NCBI RefSeq assembly: GCF_017315985.1
Contig: NZ_JAFLVR010000001.1
Location: 1 to 64,000, forward strand
Direction: 5' to 3'
Length of the DNA: 64,000 nucleotides
Source: Candidatus Enterococcus murrayae
Lineage (GTDB): Bacteria; Bacillota; Bacilli; Lactobacillales; Enterococcaceae
The translations under genes and the position numbers were made by a program. A model generated the notes under the pieces. That model saw nothing but the letters and a program-made list of their open reading frames with translations. It searched no databases and was not told the origin of the DNA. Below are positions 40,218 through 49,680 of the stretch, piece by piece. Positions within the stretch are counted from its first letter, which is position 1. The number at the start of each line of letters is the position of its first letter.

Positions 40218-40671
40218 TTTTCTTGTCTCTCTCATCTAATAGAATGTAAATAAAAATCATGATTACGCCAGCTACCAGCGCCATATCCGCAATATTAAAA
40301 ATTGGAAAATTGATAAAATCTAATCGAAACATATCCACCACATAGCCTAAGCGAAAACGATCGATAAAGTTGCCGATAGCTCCAGCCAAAAAGAAACTCA
40401 GCCCGATGGTCAGCCACTTGCTCTCATGTAAGTGTTTGACTAAATAATAGATCACCGCAACGACTGCTACGATTGTAATCACAATAAAAAAGATCTGCTG
40501 ACCTTCAAACAGACTGAAGGCTCCGCCAGTATTTCGAATATGCGTCAATGATAAAATATTAGGAATGATCGTCTGACTGTCGCCAAAATTGTATTGGCTG
40601 ACGATCCACCATTTGAACCACTGATCCAGCGTGATGATTCCTGCGCTTAGTAATAAATAAATGACTAACAA
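40210..40671 (-). CDS. lspA: Lipoprotein signal peptidase (signal peptidase II)
   Basis: A 153-residue membrane aspartyl protease with four helices. The two catalytic Asp residues are in the GAIGNFIDRFRLGYVVDM and FNIADMALVAG motifs. It cleaves prolipoprotein signal peptides after lipidation. Its operon with an RluD-like gene and a CBS-domain gene is characteristic of Lactobacillales. Confidence 0.97.
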   Translation of the reverse strand: MLVIYLLLSAGIITLDQWFKWWIVSQYNFGDSQTIIPNILSLTHIRNTGGAFSLFEGQQIFFIVITIVAVVAVIYYLVKHLHESKWLTIGLSFFLAGAIGNFIDRFRLGYVVDMFRLDFINFPIFNIADMALVAGVIMIFIYILLDERDKKNG

Positions 40672-40673
40672 GC

Positions 40674-41375
40674 TTACTGCTCCCCTTCTTGACTATAAAT
40701 ATCCCTCGGCCGGATGATCCCCAGCAGATTACCGTCTGAATTACCCTCTTTGGTGATTAGGATTGCTTCTAGGACAGCTTCTGTCTGGAACATCTTTTCA
40801 ACTTCAGAAACCTTCGTATCCTTCGAAATAAATTTAAAATTGGCTCGTTTTCCATTTGCCAGCAGTAAATCCTCCGCGATCCGGCCTTTCAGACTCACTG
40901 AACCGCTTAAACTAGCCTGGGCAAAATAAAAACCAATCGTGCGTAAAGTGATCAGCCCCATGAACTTTCCCGAGTCATAAACCGGAAATTGAGAAAAGCG
41001 CTTTTCCGTAATAATCTTCATGAGCTCGACTAATGGCAGATCTCGTTCAAAGCCGGTCACGTTTTTCCCAAAACGCGGCAGCACTTTTTCTGGCCGTAAT
41101 AAATTTTCTTCAATCTGCTTGATCCGCTCAACCGCCCACTCATTTGGTTCAGCGATCACAAAATCATCGGCCACCTGATCATGAACGATGGCATTTCTCA
41201 GCTGTGCCAGCTGTAGCAAATCATTTTCACTCTCACCGATCAAGTTGTCGCGACGCTTTGACAGCCGCCGAACCGCTTCACTAAAGCTCATATTGACAGG
41301 ATTGCCCAACTGACGCTTCAATTCCTTTTCGATTCGATTAAATGTGCTTAAAAAAATGTCTGCCCTTTCTCCCAT
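40674..41375 (-). CDS. HEPN-like N-terminal domain fused to a CBS pair
   Basis: A 233-residue protein. The N-terminal helical region (1-80) has RNAIVHD (near residue 61), an R-x4-H motif as in HEPN domains. Two CBS repeats follow (about 95-150 with FSQFPVYDSGKFMGLITLRTI and 160-228 ending GNLLGIIRPRDI), which usually bind adenine nucleotides. It lies 2 nt upstream of lspA. Function is unknown; the HEPN match is my reading of one motif and the helical context, not a search. Confidence 0.75.
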   Translation of the reverse strand: MGERADIFLSTFNRIEKELKRQLGNPVNMSFSEAVRRLSKRRDNLIGESENDLLQLAQLRNAIVHDQVADDFVIAEPNEWAVERIKQIEENLLRPEKVLPRFGKNVTGFERDLPLVELMKIITEKRFSQFPVYDSGKFMGLITLRTIGFYFAQASLSGSVSLKGRIAEDLLLANGKRANFKFISKDTKVSEVEKMFQTEAVLEAILITKEGNSDGNLLGIIRPRDIYSQEGEQ

Positions 41376-41742
41376 TCAGCTGCTCCTTCTAAAAGATTTC
41401 TTTGAAAATCTCCGTTTCGCATAAACAAACAGAAAGATTCCAATGCGATAGCTCCAGTATAAGTGAAAAAAAGCAGCAAGGAAAGTCTTAGCTACAGGAA
41501 AAAAGCAAAAGTAGGTGTTCAAATGGAGTCAAATGTAAAAGAATGTCTTATTGAAAAGACCTCATGCCAAATAGCCCGCTGAATCAGCAGGCTTAAAAAA
41601 TACCACTATTAAAATAATCACAATAAACTGGCCAGTTATTGCTGAATACCTGCTGACTACCAACATTGGATTTATGAATCAGCAGCTATTCGATTAAATA
41701 ATTGCTTTTGCTTCTAAAAAATTGTGCACTGACGATCATTAT
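41376..41742. other. Intergenic region with TCAGCAG hairpins
   Basis: No gene is supported in this 367-nt gap. It holds a short hairpin (GCCCGCT/AGCAGGC, 41573-41591) and further copies of TCAGCAG or CTGCTGA that could form a larger fold (about 41640-41690). A possible -10 (TATACT, minus strand, near 41458) may drive the CBS-lspA-rluD operon. None has a clear U-run. Confidence 0.4.
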
Positions 41743-42267
41743 CTAACGGTCGATTATTTCAATCAGCGTAAAGACATTATCCTCAAGCCAAGCGTCTTCT
41801 ATTTGCGGATTCTCAGGCAAGCAAGCGCTCAGCAAAGAAGCTGTTTGCTCATCATCTAAATCTTGCGGATCGATTCCTGCCGGCAGCTCGATTTTCCGAA
41901 TCAAGATCCCAGGTTCTGGATTTTCTGCTGTAATGATAAGGTCTTCCGGTATTCGAATCAGGACTTCCTTTTTTTCAGCTCCATGATTCAAAGCAGCAGC
42001 TCTTTGCAAGGCTGCAGTATTTAGCTCCTCGTCATTTTCATCGTAGAACATAGTATCGGTCGTTTCGATCAGCTTTGCCCCAACTGCTTTCTTGAAGGAA
42101 CCGACACCGTCTTTTTCAAATAGGTCAACGATCGCTAGCTTTTCCAAGGCTGCTTTGATCGCCTCTGGTGAAAGTTCTTGATTTAGATTTCTTATGCTGA
42201 AGCGATGGAGCTTTCCGTTGCTCTTTTCAAATTTTAACGCCAATCTGTTTTTTTTCAGCTTCTTAAT
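41743..42267 (-). CDS. DUF2922-like protein with a possible AUU start
   Basis: The reading frame ends at 41743. Its first standard start codon is TTG at 42243, but that has no ribosome binding site in range. A near-perfect site (AGGAGGAGGG, 42280-42271) stands 3-7 nt before an in-frame ATT at 42267, giving a 174-residue product that begins with a Lys-rich stretch. The N-terminal part (LALKFEKSNGKLHRFSIRNL... to about residue 75) resembles DUF2922, a small family of unknown role; the acidic C-terminal part (80-174) I do not recognise. It is downstream of, and probably co-transcribed with, the 42334-42717 gene. Confidence 0.65.
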   Translation of the reverse strand: MKKLKKNRLALKFEKSNGKLHRFSIRNLNQELSPEAIKAALEKLAIVDLFEKDGVGSFKKAVGAKLIETTDTMFYDENDEELNTAALQRAAALNHGAEKKEVLIRIPEDLIITAENPEPGILIRKIELPAGIDPQDLDDEQTASLLSACLPENPQIEDAWLEDNVFTLIEIIDR

Positions 42268-42333
42268 AAGCCCTCCTCCTTTCTTCCTGTTTATTGGAAA
42301 TTTTTAGCTCAAAGATACTGCCACCAATCAGCT

Positions 42334-42717
42334 TCATGAGCCCACTAATCCTTCCAAAGATATTCTGCTGAATAGCTTTTGCAGTTTTTTCAGCTTTCCA
42401 GTAACAAATGTTTTTATGGTAAATAATTTCAATGACAGTATTTTCCATTCCTTTGAGTCAAAGTATTCCTCAAAGAAAATATAGAAGCGGCGCAAAAGGC
42501 GGCTGCTCTTCATCTTCAAGAAAATATGCCGAACAAGACCCTTCAGCATGAGTGAAAAGTCGTCTTCTGTCAGCTCTTCTCGTACCTGCAGCACAAGCAG
42601 AATCTCTAGAACTTCCTTGATATCTCCTGTTAATTGAAAGTATTCATTGACCCGTTTTTCGATTGTTTTACGCTTTAGGCAAAACAGCTGGCGTTCATTC
42701 AATAAATGCTCGTTCAT
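42334..42717 (-). CDS. Hypothetical protein, 127 aa
   Basis: A basic, helical, Leu/Phe/Lys-rich protein with no signal peptide or clear membrane segment. AAAGGAGG lies 7 nt before ATG 42717, so expression is likely. It has no family I recognise. The composition (many Lys, Phe and Leu near the C-terminus, e.g. KLKKLQKLFSR) could suit a sigma-like or nucleic-acid-associated protein, but I have no evidence for that. It sits upstream of the DUF2922-like gene with a 66-nt gap. Confidence 0.65.
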   Translation of the reverse strand: MNEHLLNERQLFCLKRKTIEKRVNEYFQLTGDIKEVLEILLVLQVREELTEDDFSLMLKGLVRHIFLKMKSSRLLRRFYIFFEEYFDSKEWKILSLKLFTIKTFVTGKLKKLQKLFSRISLEGLVGS

Positions 42718-42735
42718 TATTTTTCCTCCTTTCAT

Positions 42736-43040
42736 AGTTAATAAAATAGGCTATATGTTAAAGTATCCGCTCTTTATCTTCAACTGCTGCGCGCGTTGCC
42801 GTTGAAGACAAACAGCATCCCACTGTTGTCGTTGATTTTCTTACTTGATAATGATTCGTACATAATGGTTACGAATAAACCATATCTCTTTTTTGAATCG
42901 CTTTCATCCCTAAAAGTTAATTTGTTATTAAATATAATGATCGGTAGCAGGTGAAACGTTGATTTAGCAAGGGGTATTAAGGTTTAAAATAGCAAAATAA
43001 TTTCTTCTTGTATTTGAACTATTTGGTTTTCCTAATAAAA
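42736..43040. other. Intergenic region upstream of the 42717 gene
   Basis: About 300 nt without a supported gene. It includes weak inverted repeats (TTCAAC/GTTGAA around 42780-42808, ATGGTT/AACCAT around 42864-42882) and a weak promoter candidate for the 42717 gene (TTGAAG, 17 nt, TAACAT on the minus strand). Nothing conclusive. Confidence 0.4.
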
Positions 43041-43090
43041 TACGCAAAAAATCCTCACTATTTTTAAAAACAGTGAGGATTTTTTACGTA
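43041..43090 (-). terminator. Strong terminator of argCJBD
   Basis: Arms 43041-43059 and 43072-43090 pair over about 19 bp (TACGCAAAAAATCCTCACT against its near complement), with A- and U-rich flanks, so it can work on both strands. Confidence 0.9.
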
Positions 43091-43118
43091 TTTTGATTCG
43101 AAATCCTATTAATTTAAT

Positions 43119-44261
43119 CTATCCAAGCAGGACCGATCGAATAATTTCAACACCGGCTGCTAGTTCTTCTTGGCTGATTGTCAAAGGCGGCAATAATCTG
43201 AGGACATTTATCCCAGCCTTGATCGCTAATAATTTCTCTGCCTTCAAGTCCTGAATCGTTTGCTGCAGAGTCTCAGCCGAATTCAGTTCGATTCCCAGCA
43301 TAAGCCCCTTGCCGCGAATAGCCACTGCTTTTTCTGAAGCCTCTGTCACCTTTGTTAATTCTTCCATCAAATAATTGCCTTTTTCCGTAACTGCTGCCAA
43401 AAATTCTGGTTGATTGATTTCACTAACTACCGTGTCAGCTACGCTCATTGCTAGATTGTTTCCTCCGAAGGTCGTGCCGTGGGAACCTGGTCCAAAAGAA
43501 TCAGCTAATTCCTTTTTTCCCAGCATAGCACCAACTGGAATGCCATTAGCCAGTGCTTTAGCAAGTGTGATGATATCTGGCTCGATTTGATAAGCTTCAA
43601 AGGCGAAAAAGGTTCCTGTTCTTCCCATTCCAGTTTGAATCTCATCAATAATCAACAGGCTGCCATTTTCTTTGCATAATTTTGCGACTGCCTGAAGCCA
43701 TTTTTTGTCTGCCGGGATGATTCCGCCTTCTCCCTGAATCACTTCCAGCATTACTGCCGCGACATTTTCATCCAGCTGCTGCTTTAAAGGCTCAAGCTGA
43801 TTGTATGGCAGGTACTCAAAGCCCGCGACAATGGGAAAGAATCCGGCTTGCAAGGCTGGTTGTCCTGTCGCGCTCAGCGCGCCATAGGTTCGGCCGTGAA
43901 AGGAATGCTCGAAGCTCAATATTTTTGAGCGGCCGGTTGCTTTCCGGGCTAATTTGATGGCCGCTTCATTAGCTTCGGTCCCGCTATTACAGAAAAAGGC
44001 CAGATAGTCTTTGCCCATGGTCAATTTTTCAGCTACAAGCTCTTGCAGATTGTTCGTATATAAATTAGAGCTGTGCCAAATCTTGCTCGCTTGTTCAGCT
44101 AAAGCCTGCATTACTTGGGGATTGTGATGCCCAAGATTGCTGACTGCGATCCCACTCATAAAATCCAAATACTTTGTTCCATTTTGATCGAAAACATAGC
44201 TTCCTGAGCCGTCAACCAAATCGATTTCATCTCGTGCATAATTCGGAAATAAATGGCTCAT
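43119..44261 (-). CDS. argD: Acetylornithine aminotransferase
   Basis: A 380-residue class III PLP aminotransferase. It shows FCNSGTEANEAAIKLARK, the HSFHGRTYGALSATGQ loop, IIDEIQTGMGRTG and the PLP Lys in TLAKALANGIPVGAM. Its start overlaps the argB stop by 4 nt. Converts N-acetylglutamate semialdehyde to N-acetylornithine. Confidence 0.96.
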   Translation of the reverse strand: MSHLFPNYARDEIDLVDGSGSYVFDQNGTKYLDFMSGIAVSNLGHHNPQVMQALAEQASKIWHSSNLYTNNLQELVAEKLTMGKDYLAFFCNSGTEANEAAIKLARKATGRSKILSFEHSFHGRTYGALSATGQPALQAGFFPIVAGFEYLPYNQLEPLKQQLDENVAAVMLEVIQGEGGIIPADKKWLQAVAKLCKENGSLLIIDEIQTGMGRTGTFFAFEAYQIEPDIITLAKALANGIPVGAMLGKKELADSFGPGSHGTTFGGNNLAMSVADTVVSEINQPEFLAAVTEKGNYLMEELTKVTEASEKAVAIRGKGLMLGIELNSAETLQQTIQDLKAEKLLAIKAGINVLRLLPPLTISQEELAAGVEIIRSVLLG

Positions 44262-45007
44262 ACAAGGACCCCCTCCTTTGTTATAACGGTACCTGTCTTT
44301 TCAATGCAATTTGTGATATGAACCTCTGAGACACCGTTCTCCAAAGCATTGATGGCACTATCCAATTTAGGAAGCATCCCGCCTGTGATCACTTTTTCAG
44401 CTTTTAGCTGTGCTACTTCAGCGATTGAGATAGTTTCAAGCCACTCACCAGCTTGCTTCACACCCGGTACATCTGTTAGTAGGTACAACGCCTCTGCACC
44501 AAGCTCTTCGGCAATCTTGCAGGCAGTGTCATCTGCATTTACGTTTAACCATTGTCCCGAACTAGTCATGCCTAACGGAGCGATGATCGGAATATAGTTT
44601 TTATGCAGGACGCTTTCGATAGCTGCAGGATTGATTTCTGTGATTTCGCCGACATAGCCTAATTTCTCCTGATCAATAAATTCTCCTTGAATCATATTGT
44701 CGCTGGAAGCGTTGAGTCCAATCGTTGCAAATCCCTGCTGCTGGAACAAGGTGGTAATAGCTGGCTGAACCTGACCGATCAACACCATTTGAGTGATTTT
44801 CAACGCCTGTTCGGTCGTTACACGCAAGCCCTCTTTTATTGTCACCGGAATGTTCAACTGCTCCATCATTTCAGTGATATAGTAACCGCCGCCGTGGACG
44901 ATAATGATCTCATGACCATAGGCTTGCCATGATTCGATCTGTTCAAAAAACTTCTTTGTTAGATTATCACTCGCTACTCCGCCGATTTTTACAACAATTT
45001 TCCCCAT
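44258..45007 (-). CDS. argB: Acetylglutamate kinase
   Basis: A 249-residue amino acid kinase. KIGG (near residue 7), VHGGGYYITEMM, LNVNADDTACKIAEEL and TGGMLPKLDSAINAL are typical. AAGGAG lies 9 nt before ATG 45007. In pathways with a recycling ArgJ this kinase is often the feedback point, but the N-terminal Arg-sensing extension is absent here. Confidence 0.95.
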   Translation of the reverse strand: MGKIVVKIGGVASDNLTKKFFEQIESWQAYGHEIIIVHGGGYYITEMMEQLNIPVTIKEGLRVTTEQALKITQMVLIGQVQPAITTLFQQQGFATIGLNASSDNMIQGEFIDQEKLGYVGEITEINPAAIESVLHKNYIPIIAPLGMTSSGQWLNVNADDTACKIAEELGAEALYLLTDVPGVKQAGEWLETISIAEVAQLKAEKVITGGMLPKLDSAINALENGVSEVHITNCIEKTGTVITKEGVLV

Positions 45008-45046
45008 AATCCATTGCTCCTTCATTTCTGGTTATATTTCTAGTCA

Positions 45047-46240
45047 TCAAGTATGATACAAGGCGTTCACTTCGACGTATTTGTACGTTAGATCGCATCC
45101 CCAGGCTTTTCCGCTTTGTGTCCCGATATTCAAATCAACGGTGATACAGATTTTTTCTTTTTCCAGTGTCTGCTTCATCGCGATCTCATCAAATTCCTGC
45201 GGCTGACTATGCTTCAGCAATTGCTGATCGCCGATCCACATATCGATTTTTTCTGGATCAGTATGTGAGCCGGCGTAACCTACCGCACAAATGATCCTTC
45301 CCCAATTAGGATCTTCACCGAACATCGCCGTTTTCACCAAACTGGAACCAACGACCTTTTTCGCCACCAACCGTGCTTCTGTTTCATTGAGTGCGCCGAC
45401 AACCTGAACTTCAATCAATTTAGTCGCACCTTCGCCATCTTTTGCGATCATTTTTGCCAGTGTTTCACTGACTAACTGGAACATTGCGACAAATTTTCCA
45501 TAAGCTTCTGTATTTTTTTCAATCACCGGATTTTCCGCCAGGCCGTTCGCAAGAACTAAGACCATGTCATTGGTTGAGGTATCTCCATCGACTGTGATTT
45601 GATTGTACGTCGTTTCTGTTTTGTCAGCTAAAATCTCCTGCAGTAGCTCCTCTGATATTTGCGCATCGGTTGTGACAAAGGCCAGCATGGTCGCCATGTT
45701 GGGATGAATCATACCAGAACCCTTTGCAACACCAGCCATAGTTACTGTTTGTCCGTTAATTTCTTCTGTCACTATGATTTCTTTGGTTGCTGTATCAGTC
45801 GTTAAGATCGCTTCATGAAATGCATAGTCAAATTGATCTTGCAGATCAATTTGACTAATCCCAGCCTCGATTGTTTCCATCGGCAGTTGTTTTCCGATGA
45901 CACCAGTAGAAGCGACCGCTACACTCATTTTATCGATCTTCAAATGTGCCCCTGTGAGAGCCTGCATTTTTTTGGCGTTTTCTAACCCGATTTTTCCAGT
46001 ACAAGCGTTTGCTACACCAGAATTGACTACTACTGCTTGAAGCTTCTGATCCGTCATCGCTTCTTTCGTGACATAAATCGGTGCTGCCTTTACTTGATTG
46101 GTCGTATAAACCGCCGCAGCATTAGCCGGCACCTCTGAATAGATAACTCCTAGATCTTTCTTTTCTTTCTTTAAACCTGCATGTAAGCCAGCGGCGTAAA
46201 AGCCTTTGGGACTGGCGATCGTTCCTTCGATGATTTGCAT
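45047..46240 (-). CDS. argJ: Ornithine acetyltransferase (bifunctional ArgJ)
   Basis: A 397-residue N-terminal nucleophile enzyme that self-cleaves. The cleavage motif is visible as [16 protein letters not shown], with the nucleophile Thr after Ala-Thr-Met (about 180). It transfers the acetyl group from N-acetylornithine back to glutamate. CGGAG precedes ATG 46240. Confidence 0.95.
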   Translation of the reverse strand: MQIIEGTIASPKGFYAAGLHAGLKKEKKDLGVIYSEVPANAAAVYTTNQVKAAPIYVTKEAMTDQKLQAVVVNSGVANACTGKIGLENAKKMQALTGAHLKIDKMSVAVASTGVIGKQLPMETIEAGISQIDLQDQFDYAFHEAILTTDTATKEIIVTEEINGQTVTMAGVAKGSGMIHPNMATMLAFVTTDAQISEELLQEILADKTETTYNQITVDGDTSTNDMVLVLANGLAENPVIEKNTEAYGKFVAMFQLVSETLAKMIAKDGEGATKLIEVQVVGALNETEARLVAKKVVGSSLVKTAMFGEDPNWGRIICAVGYAGSHTDPEKIDMWIGDQQLLKHSQPQEFDEIAMKQTLEKEKICITVDLNIGTQSGKAWGCDLTYKYVEVNALYHT

Positions 46241-46262
46241 ACGTTTCACACTCCGACATTTT

Positions 46263-47294
46263 TTATGGGTAAATAGGTACAAGGTTCAAGCCAGTCGTTT
46301 CCGGCCATCCCGCTAAATGATTCAAATTATGGACCGCCTGTCCGGCTGCCCCCTTCACCAAATTATCTAACACGGTTACCACTGTGATGATATTGGTCAC
46401 TTCATTGTAAGCCACGCCGATATCACAGTAGTTTGAACCGACGATTTGCCGCAGGTTAGGATACACATGCTGATCCTGCACTCGGACAAAGGGTTTTTCT
46501 CGATAAAATTGATTATAGGTATCCCAAATCTGTTTTTGGGTCAGCTTTTCTTTGCTTCTGGCATAAGTTGTGATAAAAATCCCTCGTGTGACCGGAATCA
46601 ATGAAGTAGAAAATTGAATCGCCGGAATCGTCTTATCCCATTTTTGCAATTGCTGCATAATTTCAGGAATATGCTGGTGACTATTCATCTTGTAAAGTGT
46701 CATATTTTCGTTGCAATTTACGAAATGACTAGATTCAGACAAGTTTTTACCTGCTCCCGATAAGCCTGATTTCGCGTCGACAATGATTGAATCTGTCTCA
46801 ATCAACCCTTCCTCAACCAAAGGTGCCAGCGATAATAGGGTGCCCGTTGCGTAACAGCCGGGATTCGCGATCAGCTTTGAGTCAGGCTTTGAATAAAAAT
46901 CAGCTAGTCCATAATGAGCATGTTGGAGAAAGTCAAAAGGAGCACTTGAATTTTTATACCATTTTTCGTATTGACCATCCGCTTTTAATCGAAAATCACC
47001 TGATAAGTCGATAATTGGAAAATCTGCCTTCACAAAAGCCGTTGCGATCTCCTTAGATATTCCTGAAGGGGTCGCAAAAAAGACTAGCTCTGCTCGCTTC
47101 ATGATTTCATCTGGGTTGATCGGCTCTAAAGGAAGGTCTAATAATTGCTTTAGATGCGGCAGGTATTCAGCGATCTCCTTGCCGTTTTGAGAATGACTGT
47201 GGATCGAGACGATCTCTGTTTTTGGATGCTGCAGTAAGAGCCGAACTAGCTCAATCCCGCTGTATCCCGTCACTCCGATAATCGAAACTTTCAT
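46263..47294 (-). CDS. argC: N-acetyl-gamma-glutamyl-phosphate reductase
   Basis: A 343-residue NADP enzyme, first gene of the operon. It has [14 protein letters not shown], the catalytic Cys in [12 protein letters not shown] (near residue 147) and [13 protein letters not shown] at the end. argCJBD runs from glutamate to N-acetylornithine and ornithine; argF, argG and argH are not in this window. Confidence 0.96.
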   Translation of the reverse strand: MKVSIIGVTGYSGIELVRLLLQHPKTEIVSIHSHSQNGKEIAEYLPHLKQLLDLPLEPINPDEIMKRAELVFFATPSGISKEIATAFVKADFPIIDLSGDFRLKADGQYEKWYKNSSAPFDFLQHAHYGLADFYSKPDSKLIANPGCYATGTLLSLAPLVEEGLIETDSIIVDAKSGLSGAGKNLSESSHFVNCNENMTLYKMNSHQHIPEIMQQLQKWDKTIPAIQFSTSLIPVTRGIFITTYARSKEKLTQKQIWDTYNQFYREKPFVRVQDQHVYPNLRQIVGSNYCDIGVAYNEVTNIITVVTVLDNLVKGAAGQAVHNLNHLAGWPETTGLNLVPIYP

Positions 47295-47351
47295 ATTACC
47301 CCCTCCTTGGATTTGAATAATAATACGATTAGAACGGTACTATTTCTGATG

Positions 47352-47380
47352 ATTATACGTGGAGTGTTTATACAAGTCAA
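47352..47380 (-). promoter_or_regulatory. Promoter of argCJBD
   Basis: TTGACT (47375-47380) and TATAAT (47352-47357) with a 17-nt spacer. AT-rich ARG-box-like elements flank it: TGCATATTTTATCG... upstream (47401-47424, imperfect palindrome) and GTATTATTATTCA downstream (near 47320). ArgR control is plausible but the matches are loose. Confidence 0.75.
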
Positions 47381-47444
47381 TGGTTTTTTATAAATATTTC
47401 TGTATATTTTCGATAAAATATGCAGAAATCGGCTTAGAATATTC

Positions 47445-47487
47445 AAAAAAAAGAGGAAGCACTCGATTGAAGGAGTGATTCCTCTTT
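47445..47487 (-). terminator. Terminator of fhs
   Basis: Arms AAAGAGGAAGCACTC (47450-47464) and GAGTGATTCCTCTTT (47473-47487) form a 15-bp stem with one mismatch and U-run on the minus strand. Confidence 0.9.
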
Positions 47488-47496
47488 TTGCACATT

Positions 47497-49170
47497 TTAG
47501 AATAAACCGATCGCGTTGCCCTTTTCGTCGACATCCATGTTTAAAGCTGCCGGCTTTTTAGGCAAGCCCGGCATAGTCATTACGTCTCCTGTCAGTGCCA
47601 CGACAAACCCAGCTCCGATTTTTGGTACAAATTCTCGAATCGTTACATCAAAATCAATCGGTGCCCCTAGTTTACTTGGATCATCTGATAAGGAGTACTG
47701 GGTTTTCGCCATACAAACAGGCAGGCGGTCCCAACCGTATTTCTTAAAGCTAGCTAGCTGCTGCTGTGCCTTTTTACTATATATGACTTCATTGCCGCCA
47801 TAAATTTCACGGACAATCGTTTCAACCTTCTCCGTTAGATCGTCATGGTCGCGATTGAAGATCGAATGGAAACTCGCTTCTTCGTCTGCGATCGTCTCAA
47901 CCAGCGTTTTTGCCAAGTCGATTCCACCGTCTGGACCTTTTTCCCAAACGCTGGCCAATTCAACCTTTACATCTTCTTGCTGGCAAAGCTCTTTCAACAA
48001 GGTAATTTCTTTTTCCGTATCGCTGATAAATTCATTGATAGCGACAACGACTGGCAAGCCATACTTACGCATATTTCGAATATGTTTTGCCAAATTACTG
48101 AAGCCTTCCTTTAAAGCATCAAGATTTTCAGCGCTCAAATCAGTCTTCGCAACACCGCCATGCATCTTCAACGCGCGGATCGTTGCAACGATCACGACTG
48201 CATCTGGTGCTTTTCCTAGACTTGGTACTTTGATATCTAGGAACTTTTCACCGCCAAGATCAGCTCCGAAGCCCGCCTCAGTCACTACGTAATCGCCGCA
48301 ATGCAAAGCAGCTCGCGTAGCTAAAATACTGTTGCAGCCGTGAGCGATGTTCGCAAACGGTCCACCATGAACAAAGGCCGGTGTTTGATAAATCGTTTGA
48401 ACCAGATTCGGCTTAATCGCATCCTTAAGAACAAGCGCTAATGCTCCCTCTACTCTCAAATCACCAACCGTTACCGGCTCGCGATCAAAGGTATAGGCTA
48501 CAACGATATTCGACAGACGGCGTTTTAAGTCCTCGATGTCTGTCGCCAGACACAAGATTGCCATAATTTCACTAGCGACTGTAATATCAAAGCCGTCTTC
48601 ACGTGGGACGCCATTGATTGGCCCGCCCAATCCAACGGTAATGTGACGAAGCTCGCGGTCGTTCAAATCCACCACTCGTTTCCAGATAACTCGACGAGCA
48701 TCGATCTTAAGCTCGTTTCCTTGATGAAGATGATTATCCAGCAGAGCCGATAGCGCATTATTCGCTGTTGTGATCGCATGCATATCTCCAGTAAAATGCA
48801 GATTGATGTCCTCCATCGGTAACACTTGTGCGAATCCGCCGCCAGTTGCGCCGCCTTTAATGCCCATCACTGGTCCTAATGAAGGCTCGCGCAAAGCGAT
48901 CACTGTCTTCTTGCCGATTTTATTTAAGGCGTCACCTAAACCGATCGTTACGGTTGATTTTCCTTCGCCTGCCGGAGTTGGATTGATAGACGTTACCAGA
49001 ATCAATTTTCCTTCTGGATTCTTTTTCATTTTTTCTAAAGCATCAAATTCGATCTTTGCTTTATATTTCCCATGTAATTCCAGATCGTCAAAAGTTAAGT
49101 TGATTTTTTCTGCAACTTCTGTAATTGGTGCTAAAGTCGCCGCTTGAGATATTTCGATATCAGTTTTCAT
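47497..49170 (-). CDS. fhs: Formate-tetrahydrofolate ligase
   Basis: A 557-residue ligase making 10-formyl-THF from formate, THF and ATP. Signatures: [21 protein letters not shown] (P-loop region near residue 62), [36 protein letters not shown] and [16 protein letters not shown]. Single-gene unit. Confidence 0.97.
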   Translation of the reverse strand: MKTDIEISQAATLAPITEVAEKINLTFDDLELHGKYKAKIEFDALEKMKKNPEGKLILVTSINPTPAGEGKSTVTIGLGDALNKIGKKTVIALREPSLGPVMGIKGGATGGGFAQVLPMEDINLHFTGDMHAITTANNALSALLDNHLHQGNELKIDARRVIWKRVVDLNDRELRHITVGLGGPINGVPREDGFDITVASEIMAILCLATDIEDLKRRLSNIVVAYTFDREPVTVGDLRVEGALALVLKDAIKPNLVQTIYQTPAFVHGGPFANIAHGCNSILATRAALHCGDYVVTEAGFGADLGGEKFLDIKVPSLGKAPDAVVIVATIRALKMHGGVAKTDLSAENLDALKEGFSNLAKHIRNMRKYGLPVVVAINEFISDTEKEITLLKELCQQEDVKVELASVWEKGPDGGIDLAKTLVETIADEEASFHSIFNRDHDDLTEKVETIVREIYGGNEVIYSKKAQQQLASFKKYGWDRLPVCMAKTQYSLSDDPSKLGAPIDFDVTIREFVPKIGAGFVVALTGDVMTMPGLPKKPAALNMDVDEKGNAIGLF

Positions 49171-49307
49171 AAAAACTCCCTTTCCCGAACGTTATTCAGA
49201 AAAACACACTTTTTTATTCGTTCCTACCTATTATAACGAATTATCTTGAGAAAAACACCACTTAGATTCGGTAATCTTATTGATTCGCAATTTTTGTTTC
49301 CTTCACG

Positions 49308-49313
49308 TATAAT
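49308..49313 (+). promoter_or_regulatory. -10 element of the cold-shock gene
   Basis: TATAAT 32 nt before the ATG of the cold-shock gene. The -35 (TCGCAA at 17 nt) is poor. The UTR is short, unlike E. coli cspA. Confidence 0.5.
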
Positions 49314-49344
49314 AAAACCAGCAATTGCAAAGGGGTGTTGCGTG

Positions 49345-49554
49345 ATGAATAGTGGCATTGTTAAATGGTTTGATGAGAAAAAAGGGTATGGCTTTATTAC
49401 CTATGAAGAAAATCAAGAGGTTTTTGTACATTTCACCGCTATTGAGAATGATGGATTCAAAACTTTAGATCCTGGTGACGAGGTTGAGTTTGTAATTGTT
49501 GAAGGTGCCCGCGGCATGCAGGCAGCTCATGTGAAAAAGCTGGCTTCCAGCTAG
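49345..49554 (+). CDS. csp: Cold-shock domain protein
   Basis: A 69-residue OB-fold protein. The start [21 protein letters not shown] has RNP-1 (KGYGFI), then VFVHFTAI (RNP-2). It binds single-stranded RNA/DNA and aids translation at low temperature or stress. The ATG at 49345 has AAAGGGG 9 nt upstream; a longer frame to 49246 is not real. It is a little longer and more diverged (C-terminal [14 protein letters not shown]) than housekeeping CspA. Confidence 0.93.
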   Translation: MNSGIVKWFDEKKGYGFITYEENQEVFVHFTAIENDGFKTLDPGDEVEFVIVEGARGMQAAHVKKLASS

Positions 49555-49650
49555 AAAAACGTAAAAATAGTTTAGCTTATCGTTAGGCATACGATCCAGC
49601 TAAAGCTTTCTTCCTTGGTGAATCCGCTGAGGTGTTGGACTCGTAAAAAA

Positions 49651-49680
49651 CGAAAAGATCAGTCACGGCTGATCTTTTCG
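49651..49680. terminator. Bidirectional terminator between csp and the EbsA-like gene
   Basis: Perfect 12-bp arms CGAAAAGATCAG (49651-49662) and CTGATCTTTTCG (49669-49680) with A/T-runs on both sides. It covers the stop codon of the minus-strand gene. Confidence 0.88.

Noticed and set aside
41527-41592. 19-codon ORF on the plus strand (MESNVKECLIEK...) followed by a hairpin, resembling a leader peptide
   Set aside because: No gene follows on the plus strand, there is no U-run and codon content shows no amino-acid theme.
42263-42448. 61-codon reading frame between the 42717 and DUF2922-like genes
   Set aside because: It overlaps the end of the upstream gene in another frame and its ATG has AAAGGA directly adjacent without spacing. 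It ends 4 nt past the proposed ATT start, so coupling cannot be excluded, but the frame looks like a shadow.
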